Of a stretch of 64,000 nucleotides of DNA, positions 34,378-42,756 are shown piece after piece (position 1 is the first letter of the stretch; each line of letters starts with the position of its first letter). The notes beneath the pieces were generated by a model. The model saw only the letters and a program-made list of their open reading frames with translations, ran no database searches and was not told where the DNA came from. The translations under genes and the position numbers were made by a program. Origin of the DNA: Rudanella sp031411995 (GTDB lineage: Bacteria; Bacteroidota; Bacteroidia; Cytophagales; Spirosomataceae); contig JANOCD010000057.1 of assembly GCA_031411995.1 (NCBI GenBank), positions 1 to 64,000 on the forward strand, written 5' to 3'.

Positions 34378-35676
34378 TTACACCAAATCCCAACCCTTTC
34401 GATACTCCCGACTGAGCATGGCGTTGGCCTTCGAATTATGCCGGAATTTTTCTTTACGGGCGTTCCATTCCAGCGGTTCGCCGAGTCGCCAGGCAATAAG
34501 GCCGAGGTGCATGGGCATAGTCATTTGTCGAGCGTAGGCCAGATTAGACTCTGGTTGCGTTCGCGATTTCACGGCGTTCACAAAGTTTTGCTGGTGGCCG
34601 GGCGAGCGTTCGAGCGTGATCGGAATTTCGGCCACATCGGTCATCGTCACGCCGTTGATGGTAATTTCTCGCGAGTTATAATCGCAAAGCAATGTCCCTT
34701 TGTCACCCTCAAAATAGGCTCCAATACCCCTTTTTTCGGCCCCCGGCACATTGGGCGGGGTACTTGTCCAGTGAAGTTTCAAGTTGTCGAATTCATAGTC
34801 AATATCAATCCAGTTGGGGGCATCGCCAATGCCTTCGGGCAGGCCGCCTTTGGCCCGGATGCTTCGCAAGCCCGTGGGGTTGATGGCCCACCAGACCACA
34901 TCGGCAATGTGACACCAGAAATCCTGGAACACCCCGCCGGAGTAATCCAGAAAATAGCGATACGTGAAATGGCACCGCTCCGGTGTGTAGAGCGATACGG
35001 GCGCCGGTCCCTGCCACATGTCCCAATTCAGCGTGCTGGGTGGAGTTTGGTAGTTGGCGGGGCCGAGAACCGGCGGATTCCCGGTTTTCCAGAGCCGCAC
35101 GGTATGCACATTCCCAATGGCCCCCGCCTTGATGATCTCGACTACCCGGTGGTAGTTGTCGCCCGCATGGATTTGGGTACCAAGCTGAAAAATCCGGTCA
35201 TACCGTTTCTGTGCTTTGAGCATTTGTTGCCCTTCGCGCACGCTGTACGACAGTGGTTTTTCGCCGTACACATCTTTCCCAGCCTGAAACGCCATGATCG
35301 CGATTTGGGCGTGCCAATGGTCGGGGGTGGCGCAGGTGATCGCGTCGATGTCCTTACGGTCGAGGAGGTAGCGGAAATCGGCATAGGTTTTAACGGCGTC
35401 GGCGGGTCGGTTGGCATACGGCTCGTGCTTTTTGAGCGTGTCTAATGCTTTGGCCAAATGCGTTTCTTCCACATCGCAGAGGCCCACAATATCCACTTCG
35501 GGGAGTTTGGCGAACCAGTTGAGGTGGTTGGTGCCCATGCCGTTTACGCCGATGTGGGCTACCCGCAATTTATCGGATGGTGCCACGCGCCGTTTCAGGC
35601 TTGGGAAAACGGCAAGGCTCAAGGCAGCCGCGCTGCTTTGCTGGAGAAATTGTCGGCGATTGAGAAGGGATTGCAT
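34378..35676 (-). CDS. Tat-exported Gfo/Idh/MocA family oxidoreductase
   Basis: 432 residues from ATG 35676. The twin-arginine signal is NRRQFLQ (6-12). The NAD motif HIGVNGMGTNH is at 41-51, ATPDHWH at 116-122 and the EKP motif at 139-141 with K140. The domain order and length match the enzyme at 1020-2384, but the sequences differ clearly, so they are distant paralogs. Like that enzyme it should oxidise a sugar in the periplasm. A DUF1080 or isomerase gene is not adjacent here. An internal region with TPPSTLNWDMWQGPAP is a familiar motif of this subfamily. Confidence 0.88.
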   Translation of the reverse strand: MQSLLNRRQFLQQSSAAALSLAVFPSLKRRVAPSDKLRVAHIGVNGMGTNHLNWFAKLPEVDIVGLCDVEETHLAKALDTLKKHEPYANRPADAVKTYADFRYLLDRKDIDAITCATPDHWHAQIAIMAFQAGKDVYGEKPLSYSVREGQQMLKAQKRYDRIFQLGTQIHAGDNYHRVVEIIKAGAIGNVHTVRLWKTGNPPVLGPANYQTPPSTLNWDMWQGPAPVSLYTPERCHFTYRYFLDYSGGVFQDFWCHIADVVWWAINPTGLRSIRAKGGLPEGIGDAPNWIDIDYEFDNLKLHWTSTPPNVPGAEKRGIGAYFEGDKGTLLCDYNSREITINGVTMTDVAEIPITLERSPGHQQNFVNAVKSRTQPESNLAYARQMTMPMHLGLIAWRLGEPLEWNARKEKFRHNSKANAMLSREYRKGWDLV

Positions 35677-35821
35677 GGGTGTTGTCCGGTTTAGGATTTC
35701 TACGACTAAGGTGATGATAATACTGCATTTATCCAATTTCAGGAGCCGTTCCCTAAGCCGATTCTTTGCTTGCTGACATTTTCAATAGCTTGGAACCAAG
35801 CATCTGATAAACAAATCCAAC
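35677..35821. other. Intergenic region between divergent genes
   Basis: 145 bp with no supported gene. It should contain the promoters of the leftward oxidoreductase operon and of the first propeller gene; the inverted repeat GCTTGG-AA-CCAAGC at 35788-35801 is the only regular structure seen. Confidence 0.35.
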
Positions 35822-37225
35822 ATGAAACCAATACTCTACTTTTCCCTGCTTCTTTGCACCCTCCTTGTCCGGCCCGCGTTTGCCCAAATTGGCATGGGTG
35901 GCCAACCTCACTCCTCGGCAGTGCTCGACCTCAAAGCCACCGATAAAGCCCTGTACCTACCCCGAATGACAACGGCCCAACGGAAGGCAATGCCCAGTCC
36001 GCAGGTTGGGGCCTTTGTCTTCGACCTCGACCAGAATGCCCTGTATATCTTCGACGGACAAACCTGGCTACCGTTGGCTACGCAAAACCCAACGAGCGTT
36101 ATGCCCGTTAGCCGCTTTGCCTCCGACGGAGCTTATGCCGATCAGTTTGGCATCAGCGTGGCCATTCTGGGCGATTATGCCCTCGTTGGGGCTTCTAACC
36201 ATGATGTTGGGGGCAACAACGATCAGGGGGCTGTGTATGTATTTGCGCGGACTGGGAATAGCTGGACGGAATTAACCACACTGACGGCCAGCGACGGGCT
36301 GGCTGACGACAATTTTGGCAGCAGTGTGGCCCTCTCTGGCGATTATGCCCTGATTGGTGCACAGGGCGATGATGTTGGGGCCGATGTCAATCAGGGGTCA
36401 GCTTATGTATTCCTGCGGTCGGGCAATACCTGGACCCAACAGGATAAGCTCCTTGCCGCAGGCGGAATGCCGAATGACCGTTTTGGAACCAGTGTTTCAA
36501 TCTCCGGCGATTATGCCCTGATTGGGATGCCCAACGACAATCTGAATGCCAATACCTTTCAAGGTTCAGCCTATGTGTTTTTACGGTCGGGAGTTACCTG
36601 GACGCAACAGGCCAAACTCATCGCCAACGATGGAGCAACCAACGACTTTTTTGGCAACAGCGTCTCACTCTCCGGCAGTTATGCGCTTATTGGCTCTCCC
36701 GGAGATGACGTGGGCGCTAATGCCAATCAGGGATCGGCCTATGTGTTCCTGCGGTCGGGCGTTACCTGGACGCAACAAGCCAAACCCCTCGCTACCGATG
36801 GAGCGGCTGGTGATGGTTTTGGGAACAGCGTTTCGATTTCGGGTAGTTACGCCCTGATCGGCGCGCCCCGCGTGGATGGCAACAACGCCAATCAGGGTGC
36901 CGCCTACTTCTTTATACGGTCGGGAGCAAGCTGGACGCAACAGGACAAAATCACGGGCAGTAATGTTGCGGCTAACCATAATTTTGGCAGTAGTGTCGCT
37001 CTTGTCGGCGATTATGCCATTGTGGGTGCGCCCGGCGATGGGTCCGCTTATCTGTTTCGGCGAAATGGCACCTTCTTGGCGCAGCAACGGTATATTACCG
37101 ACAACTCATATGCTGGTTCGTCGAATGGATATGCCGTAGGGATTTCCAGCAGTTCATTTATTATTGGTGGATACGGTTTTCAACAGAACCAGGGCAAAGT
37201 CTCGTTTGGGCTAATCGAATACTGA
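35822..37225 (+). CDS. Secreted seven-bladed FG-GAP propeller protein (paralog 1)
   Basis: 467 residues: signal peptide (1-21, ending AFAQ), an N-terminal motif region QPHSSAVLDLKATDKALYLP-type (26-100) that is common in Bacteroidota surface and tail-fibre-like proteins, then seven blades of about 50-56 residues. Each blade opens D.FG.SVA.SGDYAL.GA and closes GSAYVF.RSG..WTQQ. The last blade is degenerate and ends the protein; there is no T9SS domain or anchor. The two next genes are paralogs. Binding or adhesion is plausible, but no catalytic site is visible. Confidence 0.85.
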   Translation: MKPILYFSLLLCTLLVRPAFAQIGMGGQPHSSAVLDLKATDKALYLPRMTTAQRKAMPSPQVGAFVFDLDQNALYIFDGQTWLPLATQNPTSVMPVSRFASDGAYADQFGISVAILGDYALVGASNHDVGGNNDQGAVYVFARTGNSWTELTTLTASDGLADDNFGSSVALSGDYALIGAQGDDVGADVNQGSAYVFLRSGNTWTQQDKLLAAGGMPNDRFGTSVSISGDYALIGMPNDNLNANTFQGSAYVFLRSGVTWTQQAKLIANDGATNDFFGNSVSLSGSYALIGSPGDDVGANANQGSAYVFLRSGVTWTQQAKPLATDGAAGDGFGNSVSISGSYALIGAPRVDGNNANQGAAYFFIRSGASWTQQDKITGSNVAANHNFGSSVALVGDYAIVGAPGDGSAYLFRRNGTFLAQQRYITDNSYAGSSNGYAVGISSSSFIIGGYGFQQNQGKVSFGLIEY

Positions 37226-37329
37226 CAAATCAGATCCGCATCCGTTGCAGGAGGTATATATCACCCAAGAGCCTGAAAGAAGGTTACCTTAACGTTTACG
37301 AAACAAGTCAGCCACGTTATTCACTATTT

Positions 37330-37365
37330 CGATAGGTTTGTCATATTCTCATGACAAACCTATCG
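37330..37365 (+). promoter_or_regulatory. Perfect 15-bp hairpin just before the paralog 2 start
   Basis: Arms 37330-37344 and 37351-37365 (CGATAGGTTTGTCAT / ATGACAAACCTATCG) are perfect with a 6-nt loop. The stem ends four bases before the ATG at 37370. It could be an operator, a terminator for paralog 1 without a U-tract, or a leader structure that controls start-codon access. Confidence 0.6.
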
Positions 37366-37369
37366 CTTT

Positions 37370-38797
37370 ATGAACTATACCCTTTATCTCCTGCTTCTTT
37401 GCGTTCTGCTTGCCCGGCCCACGTTTGCCCAGATTGGCATGGGCGGTCAGCCCCACTCCTCAGCAGTGCTTGACCTCAAAAGCCCTGCCAACGACAAAGC
37501 CCTCTACCCGCCCCGCCTAACCTCTGCCCAGCGGAAGTCCATTGTGAATCCCCAACCCGGCGCGTTTGTCTATGACCTCGACAAAGGCACGTTTTATATG
37601 TTCGATGGACAAAATTGGTCGCCTTTGGCTTTCACCTCGGCTAACAACCTTGCTCCCATTGACCGCTTCGCCAGCGACGGGCAAACTGGCGATAGCTTTG
37701 GCTACAGCGTGGCCATTTCGGGGGATTACGCACTAATAGGCGCCTTCGCCGATTATGTTGGCGTCAATTTCGATCAAGGCTCTGCCTATGTGTTTGTACG
37801 GAGTGGAAACACATGGACTCAACAGGCCAAACTTACGGCCAGCGACGGAGCGACAAGTGATCGTTTTGGTCTTAGCGTAGCCATATCAGGTGATTACGCC
37901 CTGGTAGGGGCCTACTTAGACGACATGGCCGTCAATCAAGGCTCCGCCTATGTGTTTATGCGGTCTGGCACTACCTGGACCCAACAGGCCAAACTCACCG
38001 CCAGCGACGGAACCACGTCCGACTTTTTTGGCATTAGCGTAGCCCTGTCGGGGGATTACGCACTGGTAGGAGCATTTCGGGATGACATCGGGGCCAATAA
38101 CGATCAAGGGTCGGCTTATGTTTTTATGCGGAGTGGAAACACATGGACTCAACAGGCTAAACTTATTGCCAGCGATGGAGCATCTGGTGAGACGTTTGGC
38201 CAGAGTGTAGCTATTTCAGGAGATTATGCAGTAGTGGGCGCTTCATTAGATGCCATTGGAGGGAATGCCGGTCAAGGGTCGGCCTATGTGTTTGTGCGGG
38301 GTGGGGGCACCTGGACTCAGCAGACCAAACTTATCGCCAGCGACGGGGCGGCAAATGATAACTTTGGCTATAGCGTGGCCATTTCGGGGGATTACGCCCT
38401 GGTAGGGGCTTTTCAGGATGATATTGGGGTCAATAGCGATCAAGGCTCCGCCTATGTGTTTGTGCGGTCTGGGGCTGTCTGGAGCCAACAAGCCAAACTC
38501 ACCGCCAGTGATGGAGCGTCTGCTGATGAGTTTGGCATTAGTGTGTCCTTGTCAGGGGATTACGCAGTAGCGGGGGCTTACAAAGACAACATTGGGGCGA
38601 ATGGCGATCAAGGATCTGTCTATCTGTTCCGGCGCACGGGCAGTACCTGGCCATTGGTGCGGAACATTACTGACAACTCCCCGGCAGGCACCCAAAACGG
38701 GACTGGCGTAGGGATTTCCAACGGGTCGTTTATTATTGGGGGATCAGGCTTTGAGTCTGAAAAAGGCAAGGTCTCGTTTGGCACGGTGGAGAATTAA
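37370..38797 (+). CDS. Secreted seven-bladed FG-GAP propeller protein (paralog 2)
   Basis: 475 residues with the same layout as paralog 1: signal peptide (ending TFAQ), the QPHSSAVLDLKSPANDKALY-type N-terminal region, then seven blades. Blades one to six all contain DYAL/V-VGA and QGSAYVFVRSG; the second lacks a few residues (DDMAVNQGSAYV). DNA identity between blades is high, and neighbouring blades share long identical stretches with paralog 1, as expected after duplication and gene conversion. It ends FGTVEN. Paralog 3 starts 26 bp further on. Confidence 0.87.
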   Translation: MNYTLYLLLLCVLLARPTFAQIGMGGQPHSSAVLDLKSPANDKALYPPRLTSAQRKSIVNPQPGAFVYDLDKGTFYMFDGQNWSPLAFTSANNLAPIDRFASDGQTGDSFGYSVAISGDYALIGAFADYVGVNFDQGSAYVFVRSGNTWTQQAKLTASDGATSDRFGLSVAISGDYALVGAYLDDMAVNQGSAYVFMRSGTTWTQQAKLTASDGTTSDFFGISVALSGDYALVGAFRDDIGANNDQGSAYVFMRSGNTWTQQAKLIASDGASGETFGQSVAISGDYAVVGASLDAIGGNAGQGSAYVFVRGGGTWTQQTKLIASDGAANDNFGYSVAISGDYALVGAFQDDIGVNSDQGSAYVFVRSGAVWSQQAKLTASDGASADEFGISVSLSGDYAVAGAYKDNIGANGDQGSVYLFRRTGSTWPLVRNITDNSPAGTQNGTGVGISNGSFIIGGSGFESEKGKVSFGTVEN

Positions 38798-38823
38798 AGC
38801 AACAACAATTAGACACAATAGCC

Positions 38824-40257
38824 ATGAAATCAATTCCTTACCTTCTGATCCTTTGCGCCCTGCTTGTCCGGCCCACCTACGCCCAGATTGGCATGGGCGG
38901 CCAACCGCACCCCTCGGCGGCTCTCGATGTAAAGAGTCCTGCCAATAATAAGGGGCTTCTCATACCCCGGCTCTCGACTGCCCAACGCAACGCCATTGCC
39001 AGCCCCGCCGTTGGTCTGCTGGTTTTCGACTTAGACAAAGGCACCCTCTACCTCTACGACGGACAGAACTGGCTGCCTTTAGCCACCACCAGCCCTAACA
39101 ACCTTGCCCCCATTGACCGAACCGCCAGCGACGGAGTAGCTCTCGATTATTTTGGCATCAGCGTGGCCATTTCGGGCGATTATGCCATTGTAGGAGCCTA
39201 TGGAGATGACATTGAGGCGAATGCCCGTCAAGGGTCGGCATACGTGTTTGTGCGGTCGGGCAGTAGCTGGATTCAGCAACAAAAAATCACCGCCAGCGAT
39301 GGGGCGGTTGATGATTTTTTTGGCTGGAGCGTAGCCATTTCGGGCGATTATGCGATTGTAGGAGCCTATAGGGATGACATTGGAGCGAACCCTGATCAAG
39401 GTTCGGCCTATGTGTTTGTGCGGGGGGGCGGCACCTGGACTCAGCAGCAAAAACTCACCGCCAACGACGGGGCGGCCAGTGATTTTTTTGGGGACATCGT
39501 AGCCATTTCGGGCAATTATGCAATTGCGGGAGCCCCTAATGATAACATTGGGGCGGACAACAATCAAGGTTCGGCCTATGTGTTTGTCAGGAGTGGGAGT
39601 AGCTGGACGCAGCAACAAAAACTCACCGCCAGCGACGGGGCGGCTGAAGACTTTTTTGGCCGTAGCGTGGCGATTTCTGGCGATTATGCCATCGTGGGGG
39701 CGAATTCCGACGACAATGGGACGAACAGCGGTCAAGGTTCGGCCTATGTGTTTGTGCGGGGGGGCGGCACCTGGACTCAGCAACAAAAAATCACCGCCAG
39801 CGACGGGGCGGCCAGTGATTTTTTTGGGTCTAGCGTAGCCATTTCGGGCGATTATGCCATTGTGGGGGCGAGTTCCGACGACATTGGGGCGGATGCCGAT
39901 CAAGGGTCGGCGTATGTGTTTGTCAGGAGCGGGAGTAGCTGGACACAGCAAGCCAGGTTAATTGCCAACGATGGGGCAGCTAGCGATTTTTTTGGGTATA
40001 GTGTGGCCATTTCGGGCGATTATGCCATTGTGGGAGCCTATAACGATGCCATCGGAGCGAACAACGCCCAAGGCTCAGCCTATGTATTTGTCAGAAATGG
40101 TACGAGTTGGTCACAGGTGCGACAAGTAACCGATAATTCACCCACCAATACCACCAATGGGAGTAGTGTTGGGCTTTCTAATGGGTCATTTATTATCGGG
40201 GGACCAGGTTTTGAGAATGCTAAGGGCAAGGTTTCGTTTGGAACAGTGGATAATTGA
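38824..40257 (+). CDS. Secreted seven-bladed FG-GAP propeller protein (paralog 3)
   Basis: 477 residues, signal peptide ending TYAQ, the QPHPSAALDVKSPANNKGLL-type region that is closest to the consensus of Bacteroidota tail-like surface proteins, then seven blades. Blades 2, 4 and 5 are nearly the same in DNA (for example the GGGCGGCACCTGGACTCAGC stretch recurs). Consistent with one exported propeller, probably soluble or loosely bound because no anchor is visible. The start ATG lies 26 bp after paralog 2, so co-transcription is likely. It closes the tandem array. Confidence 0.87.
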   Translation: MKSIPYLLILCALLVRPTYAQIGMGGQPHPSAALDVKSPANNKGLLIPRLSTAQRNAIASPAVGLLVFDLDKGTLYLYDGQNWLPLATTSPNNLAPIDRTASDGVALDYFGISVAISGDYAIVGAYGDDIEANARQGSAYVFVRSGSSWIQQQKITASDGAVDDFFGWSVAISGDYAIVGAYRDDIGANPDQGSAYVFVRGGGTWTQQQKLTANDGAASDFFGDIVAISGNYAIAGAPNDNIGADNNQGSAYVFVRSGSSWTQQQKLTASDGAAEDFFGRSVAISGDYAIVGANSDDNGTNSGQGSAYVFVRGGGTWTQQQKITASDGAASDFFGSSVAISGDYAIVGASSDDIGADADQGSAYVFVRSGSSWTQQARLIANDGAASDFFGYSVAISGDYAIVGAYNDAIGANNAQGSAYVFVRNGTSWSQVRQVTDNSPTNTTNGSSVGLSNGSFIIGGPGFENAKGKVSFGTVDN

Positions 40258-40353
40258 GGGGTCGGTCACGATAAGAAAAGACTGTCAAAACCATTTAAGT
40301 CGTCTCACCGTTAAACTAACAGTTCCAAATTCAACATTATACAAAACTAAACC

Positions 40354-40788
40354 ATGCTTAAACGCAGAGCATCGGCTACCTGGAAAGGCAGCCTGAAAGA
40401 AGGCACCGGCTCCTTGTCGGCTTTTGGCGGTGTGTTAGACAACACGCCGTTCTCATTCAAAACCCGTTTCCAGAGCGAAGACGGCAAAGCGGGTACCAAC
40501 CCCGAAGAATTGCTGGCGGCTGCCCACGCGGGTTGCTTCACCATGGCAACAGGAGGTGCCCTTGATCGAGCCGGGCTTATCCCTGATTCACTTGAGACTA
40601 CGGCCGTACTGACGATGGACACCGATACATTGACTGTTACCGCTGTTGAGCTGACGATCAAAGGTAGCGTACCCGGCATCGACGAAGCCAAGTTTAAGGA
40701 GATCGCCGAAGATGCCAAGAAAAACTGCATCATCTCGCGGGCATTATCGCCCGATATTACGATGACGCTGAACGCATCATTGGTGTAA
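40354..40788 (+). CDS. OsmC/Ohr family peroxide-resistance protein
   Basis: 144 residues. The redox-active cysteines are C61 (AAHAGCFTMA) and C125 (KKNCIISRAL), with the NPEELLAAAHAGC opening helix of OsmC. The protein is a homodimer that reduces organic hydroperoxides with a thiol donor. Start ATG 40354 (MLKRRASATWKGSLKEG) is standard. It has its own terminator and is unlinked to its neighbours. Confidence 0.92.
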   Translation: MLKRRASATWKGSLKEGTGSLSAFGGVLDNTPFSFKTRFQSEDGKAGTNPEELLAAAHAGCFTMATGGALDRAGLIPDSLETTAVLTMDTDTLTVTAVELTIKGSVPGIDEAKFKEIAEDAKKNCIISRALSPDITMTLNASLV

Positions 40789-40805
40789 TGTCAATCTGAT
40801 TGCTC

Positions 40806-40838
40806 AAACGGGGAAGGTCTTCAGGATCTTCCCCGTTT
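40806..40838 (+). terminator. Terminator of the OsmC gene
   Basis: AAACGGGGAAGGTC / GATCTTCCCCGTTTT, 14-bp stem with one G-T pair and a 5-nt loop, followed by C and ATTA. It lies 17 bp after the stop. Confidence 0.7.
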
Positions 40839-40859
40839 TCATTACCAAACCTTCATTCG

Positions 40860-40867
40860 TACCTTAG
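40860..40867 (+). promoter_or_regulatory. Putative -7 box of the S41 peptidase gene
   Basis: TACCTTAG, one base away from TAnnTTTG, ends 24 bp before the ATG at 40892. Confidence 0.35.
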
Positions 40868-40891
40868 CATTTCTGGCTTTCCCCGTTACGC

Positions 40892-42394
40892 ATGAAGTAC
40901 TTTTTCCTGTGTCTGCTGCTCACGATTCGGGCGTTTGCTCAACCGGCCAACCTATCTTCTCGTCCCAATCAGCCTATTGCTACGGAAGGGTTGCGAGCCG
41001 ATTTTCGCCTGCTCCGGGCTTCTTTGGAGGAGCTTCACCCCAGTCTTTACCGCTATTCGCCCAAAGATTCGCTGAACCAGGCGTTCGACCGGGCCTATGC
41101 CAGCCTGACGTATCCGCTAACCGAACAGGAGTTCATGAATCGGCTCTACCCGGTAATCAGCCAGATTCGGTGCGGCCATACCCAGATCGAACACTCCACC
41201 GCCTTCAAACAAGCCCCCGACCGCCCCCGATCGGTGGCCTTGCCGGTGAAGCTGCTGGCCGAGGGCAACCGGCTCTTCATTGTACAAAATCAATCGACGG
41301 AGGCCAGTTTGCAAGCGGGCGACGAGGTGTTGAACATCAATGGAGTGACGGCGGCTGAACTGATTCAGGAAGCCCGGCAACAGTGGAGTAGCGACGGATA
41401 CAACGAGACCTGGGTTCAGTTTTTTATCAATAATTATGGTCTGCTCAACGAGGTCTGCACGTTTCTGCACGGTTGGCGCGGCACCTATACCCTCCAGGTA
41501 AAAAATGCCAAAGGGTCTGTTCGCACCACCACCGTGATGGCACCCCCACCCGCCCGCCTACCCGACACATCGGTATCTCGGTCGCAGATTATGCCCGTGA
41601 AACCAGCCCGGTCGCGTTGGGAACCCAAACCCTATCTGGGTTTGCGGTTGATGCCCGATTCGGCAACGGCCCTGCTCACGGTGAACGCGCTGGAGTATGG
41701 CGACGAAACATTCTACCAACAGGCGTTCGGGCAAATCGAGAAAAAGCGGATTCAGCACCTTATCCTCGATATTCGGCAGAACCACGGTGGCGATGCCCGC
41801 ATCATCAGTCAGTTGCTGGGGTATCTGGCCGATGCGCCTTTTGTGTTGATTAAACGCGTGGAAAGTTCCGTTGCCAACCCAGATCGGAACCGATTCCGAC
41901 CTTATTTCGACAAATCCATTCTCGATAGCCACCGCACCTCGTTTATGCCCGGCATCAGGCAGGGAAGCCTGTATCAGTTCACGTTCCGCCCCGAGAATGG
42001 ACGAATCACCGGCTACCTGCCACTGGCCAAAACCAATCGGTTTCGGGGAAAAGTCTACGTGTTGATCGACGGTGGCACGTTCTCGAACGGAGCTAATTTT
42101 GCGGCCGCGTTGAAAGCACAGCGCGCCAACACCGTTTTTGTGGGCCGCGAAACGGGCGGCACCGAAGCGGGCTGCAACGGCGGCACCGTGCAACGGCTCA
42201 CGCTCCCCCACTCAAAATTGCAGGTTCAGTTTCCCTGGATGCGGCTGACCTCGGCTTCGGCCCAACCCGACAGCGGCTATGGTGTCCGGCCCGATTTTCC
42301 TGTGCTGCCAACTCCCCGTGCGTTGGCCAACAACCGCGACGAAGACCTGGAGACCGCTCTTGGGCTGATTCGGACCGGCGATAAAAAACCCTGA
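40892..42394 (+). CDS. Secreted S41 (C-terminal processing/tricorn-like) peptidase, paralog A
   Basis: 500 residues with signal peptide (1-16, AFAQ). A helical N-terminal part (35-110, LEELHPSLYRY), a PDZ-like middle (120-190, VEHQWS-like LQAGDEVLNINGVTA) and the S41 core from about 250: LILDIRQNHGGDARIISQLL, then VLIDGGTFSNGANFAAALKA with the likely nucleophile Ser in FSNG, then GRETGGTEAG. The peptidase at 55422-56924 has the same length and layout, so the two are paralogs. Substrate unknown; location periplasmic or outer surface. Confidence 0.85.
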   Translation: MKYFFLCLLLTIRAFAQPANLSSRPNQPIATEGLRADFRLLRASLEELHPSLYRYSPKDSLNQAFDRAYASLTYPLTEQEFMNRLYPVISQIRCGHTQIEHSTAFKQAPDRPRSVALPVKLLAEGNRLFIVQNQSTEASLQAGDEVLNINGVTAAELIQEARQQWSSDGYNETWVQFFINNYGLLNEVCTFLHGWRGTYTLQVKNAKGSVRTTTVMAPPPARLPDTSVSRSQIMPVKPARSRWEPKPYLGLRLMPDSATALLTVNALEYGDETFYQQAFGQIEKKRIQHLILDIRQNHGGDARIISQLLGYLADAPFVLIKRVESSVANPDRNRFRPYFDKSILDSHRTSFMPGIRQGSLYQFTFRPENGRITGYLPLAKTNRFRGKVYVLIDGGTFSNGANFAAALKAQRANTVFVGRETGGTEAGCNGGTVQRLTLPHSKLQVQFPWMRLTSASAQPDSGYGVRPDFPVLPTPRALANNRDEDLETALGLIRTGDKKP

Positions 42395-42414
42395 CACAAC
42401 GGACCAAAAGGCCG

Positions 42415-42422
42415 TACCTTCG
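42415..42422 (+). promoter_or_regulatory. Putative -7 box of the YtxH gene
   Basis: TACCTTCG resembles TAnnTTTG and lies 25 bp before ATG 42448. Confidence 0.35.
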
Positions 42423-42447
42423 CTCAGTCACTAACTAATGTAAAACT

Positions 42448-42756
42448 ATGGCTGTTAACGCAAAACATCTCGCTACGTTTATTCTCGGTGCCGCTGCCGG
42501 GGCTGCTCTCACCAAATATATTCATACGGAAGAGGGCGAAAAAATGATGGACGACCTCAAAGAAAAGGGAAACCAGTTCAAATCAGAAGCCGAAGCCGCT
42601 CTCGACAACGCGCCCGAATACTTCGACAGTCTGAAAACCCAACTCGCTGACCTATTGCGGAATAACTTCCCCGATGCCGAAAAAGCCATCAACGACGTGT
42701 TGGGCAAAAAGCCTGAACTGCCCGCTTCCGAAACCCCGGCAACGCCCGGTGCCTAG
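42448..42756 (+). CDS. YtxH domain membrane-associated protein
   Basis: 102 residues. One hydrophobic glycine-rich helix (8-24, LATFILGAAAGAALT) is followed by an amphipathic charged helix (32-75, MDDLKEKGNQFKSEAEAAL) and a Pro/Ala-rich tail. This is the YtxH/general stress protein layout, common and mostly uncharacterised, linked to envelope stress. Its stop overlaps the stop of the convergent M28 peptidase gene by four bases. Confidence 0.8.
   Translation: MAVNAKHLATFILGAAAGAALTKYIHTEEGEKMMDDLKEKGNQFKSEAEAALDNAPEYFDSLKTQLADLLRNNFPDAEKAINDVLGKKPELPASETPATPGA

Noticed and set aside
34365..34496. Extended start of threonine aldolase
   Set aside because: The added 44 residues overlap the upstream oxidoreductase C-terminal region in another frame; MTIDLRSDTV is the family's usual N-terminus.
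36116..40140. Periodic repeats of about 150 bp resembling a CRISPR array or satellite
   Set aside because: The periodicity is coding: each unit is one FG-GAP blade in an intact reading frame with substitutions mostly at third positions, and there are no spacers.
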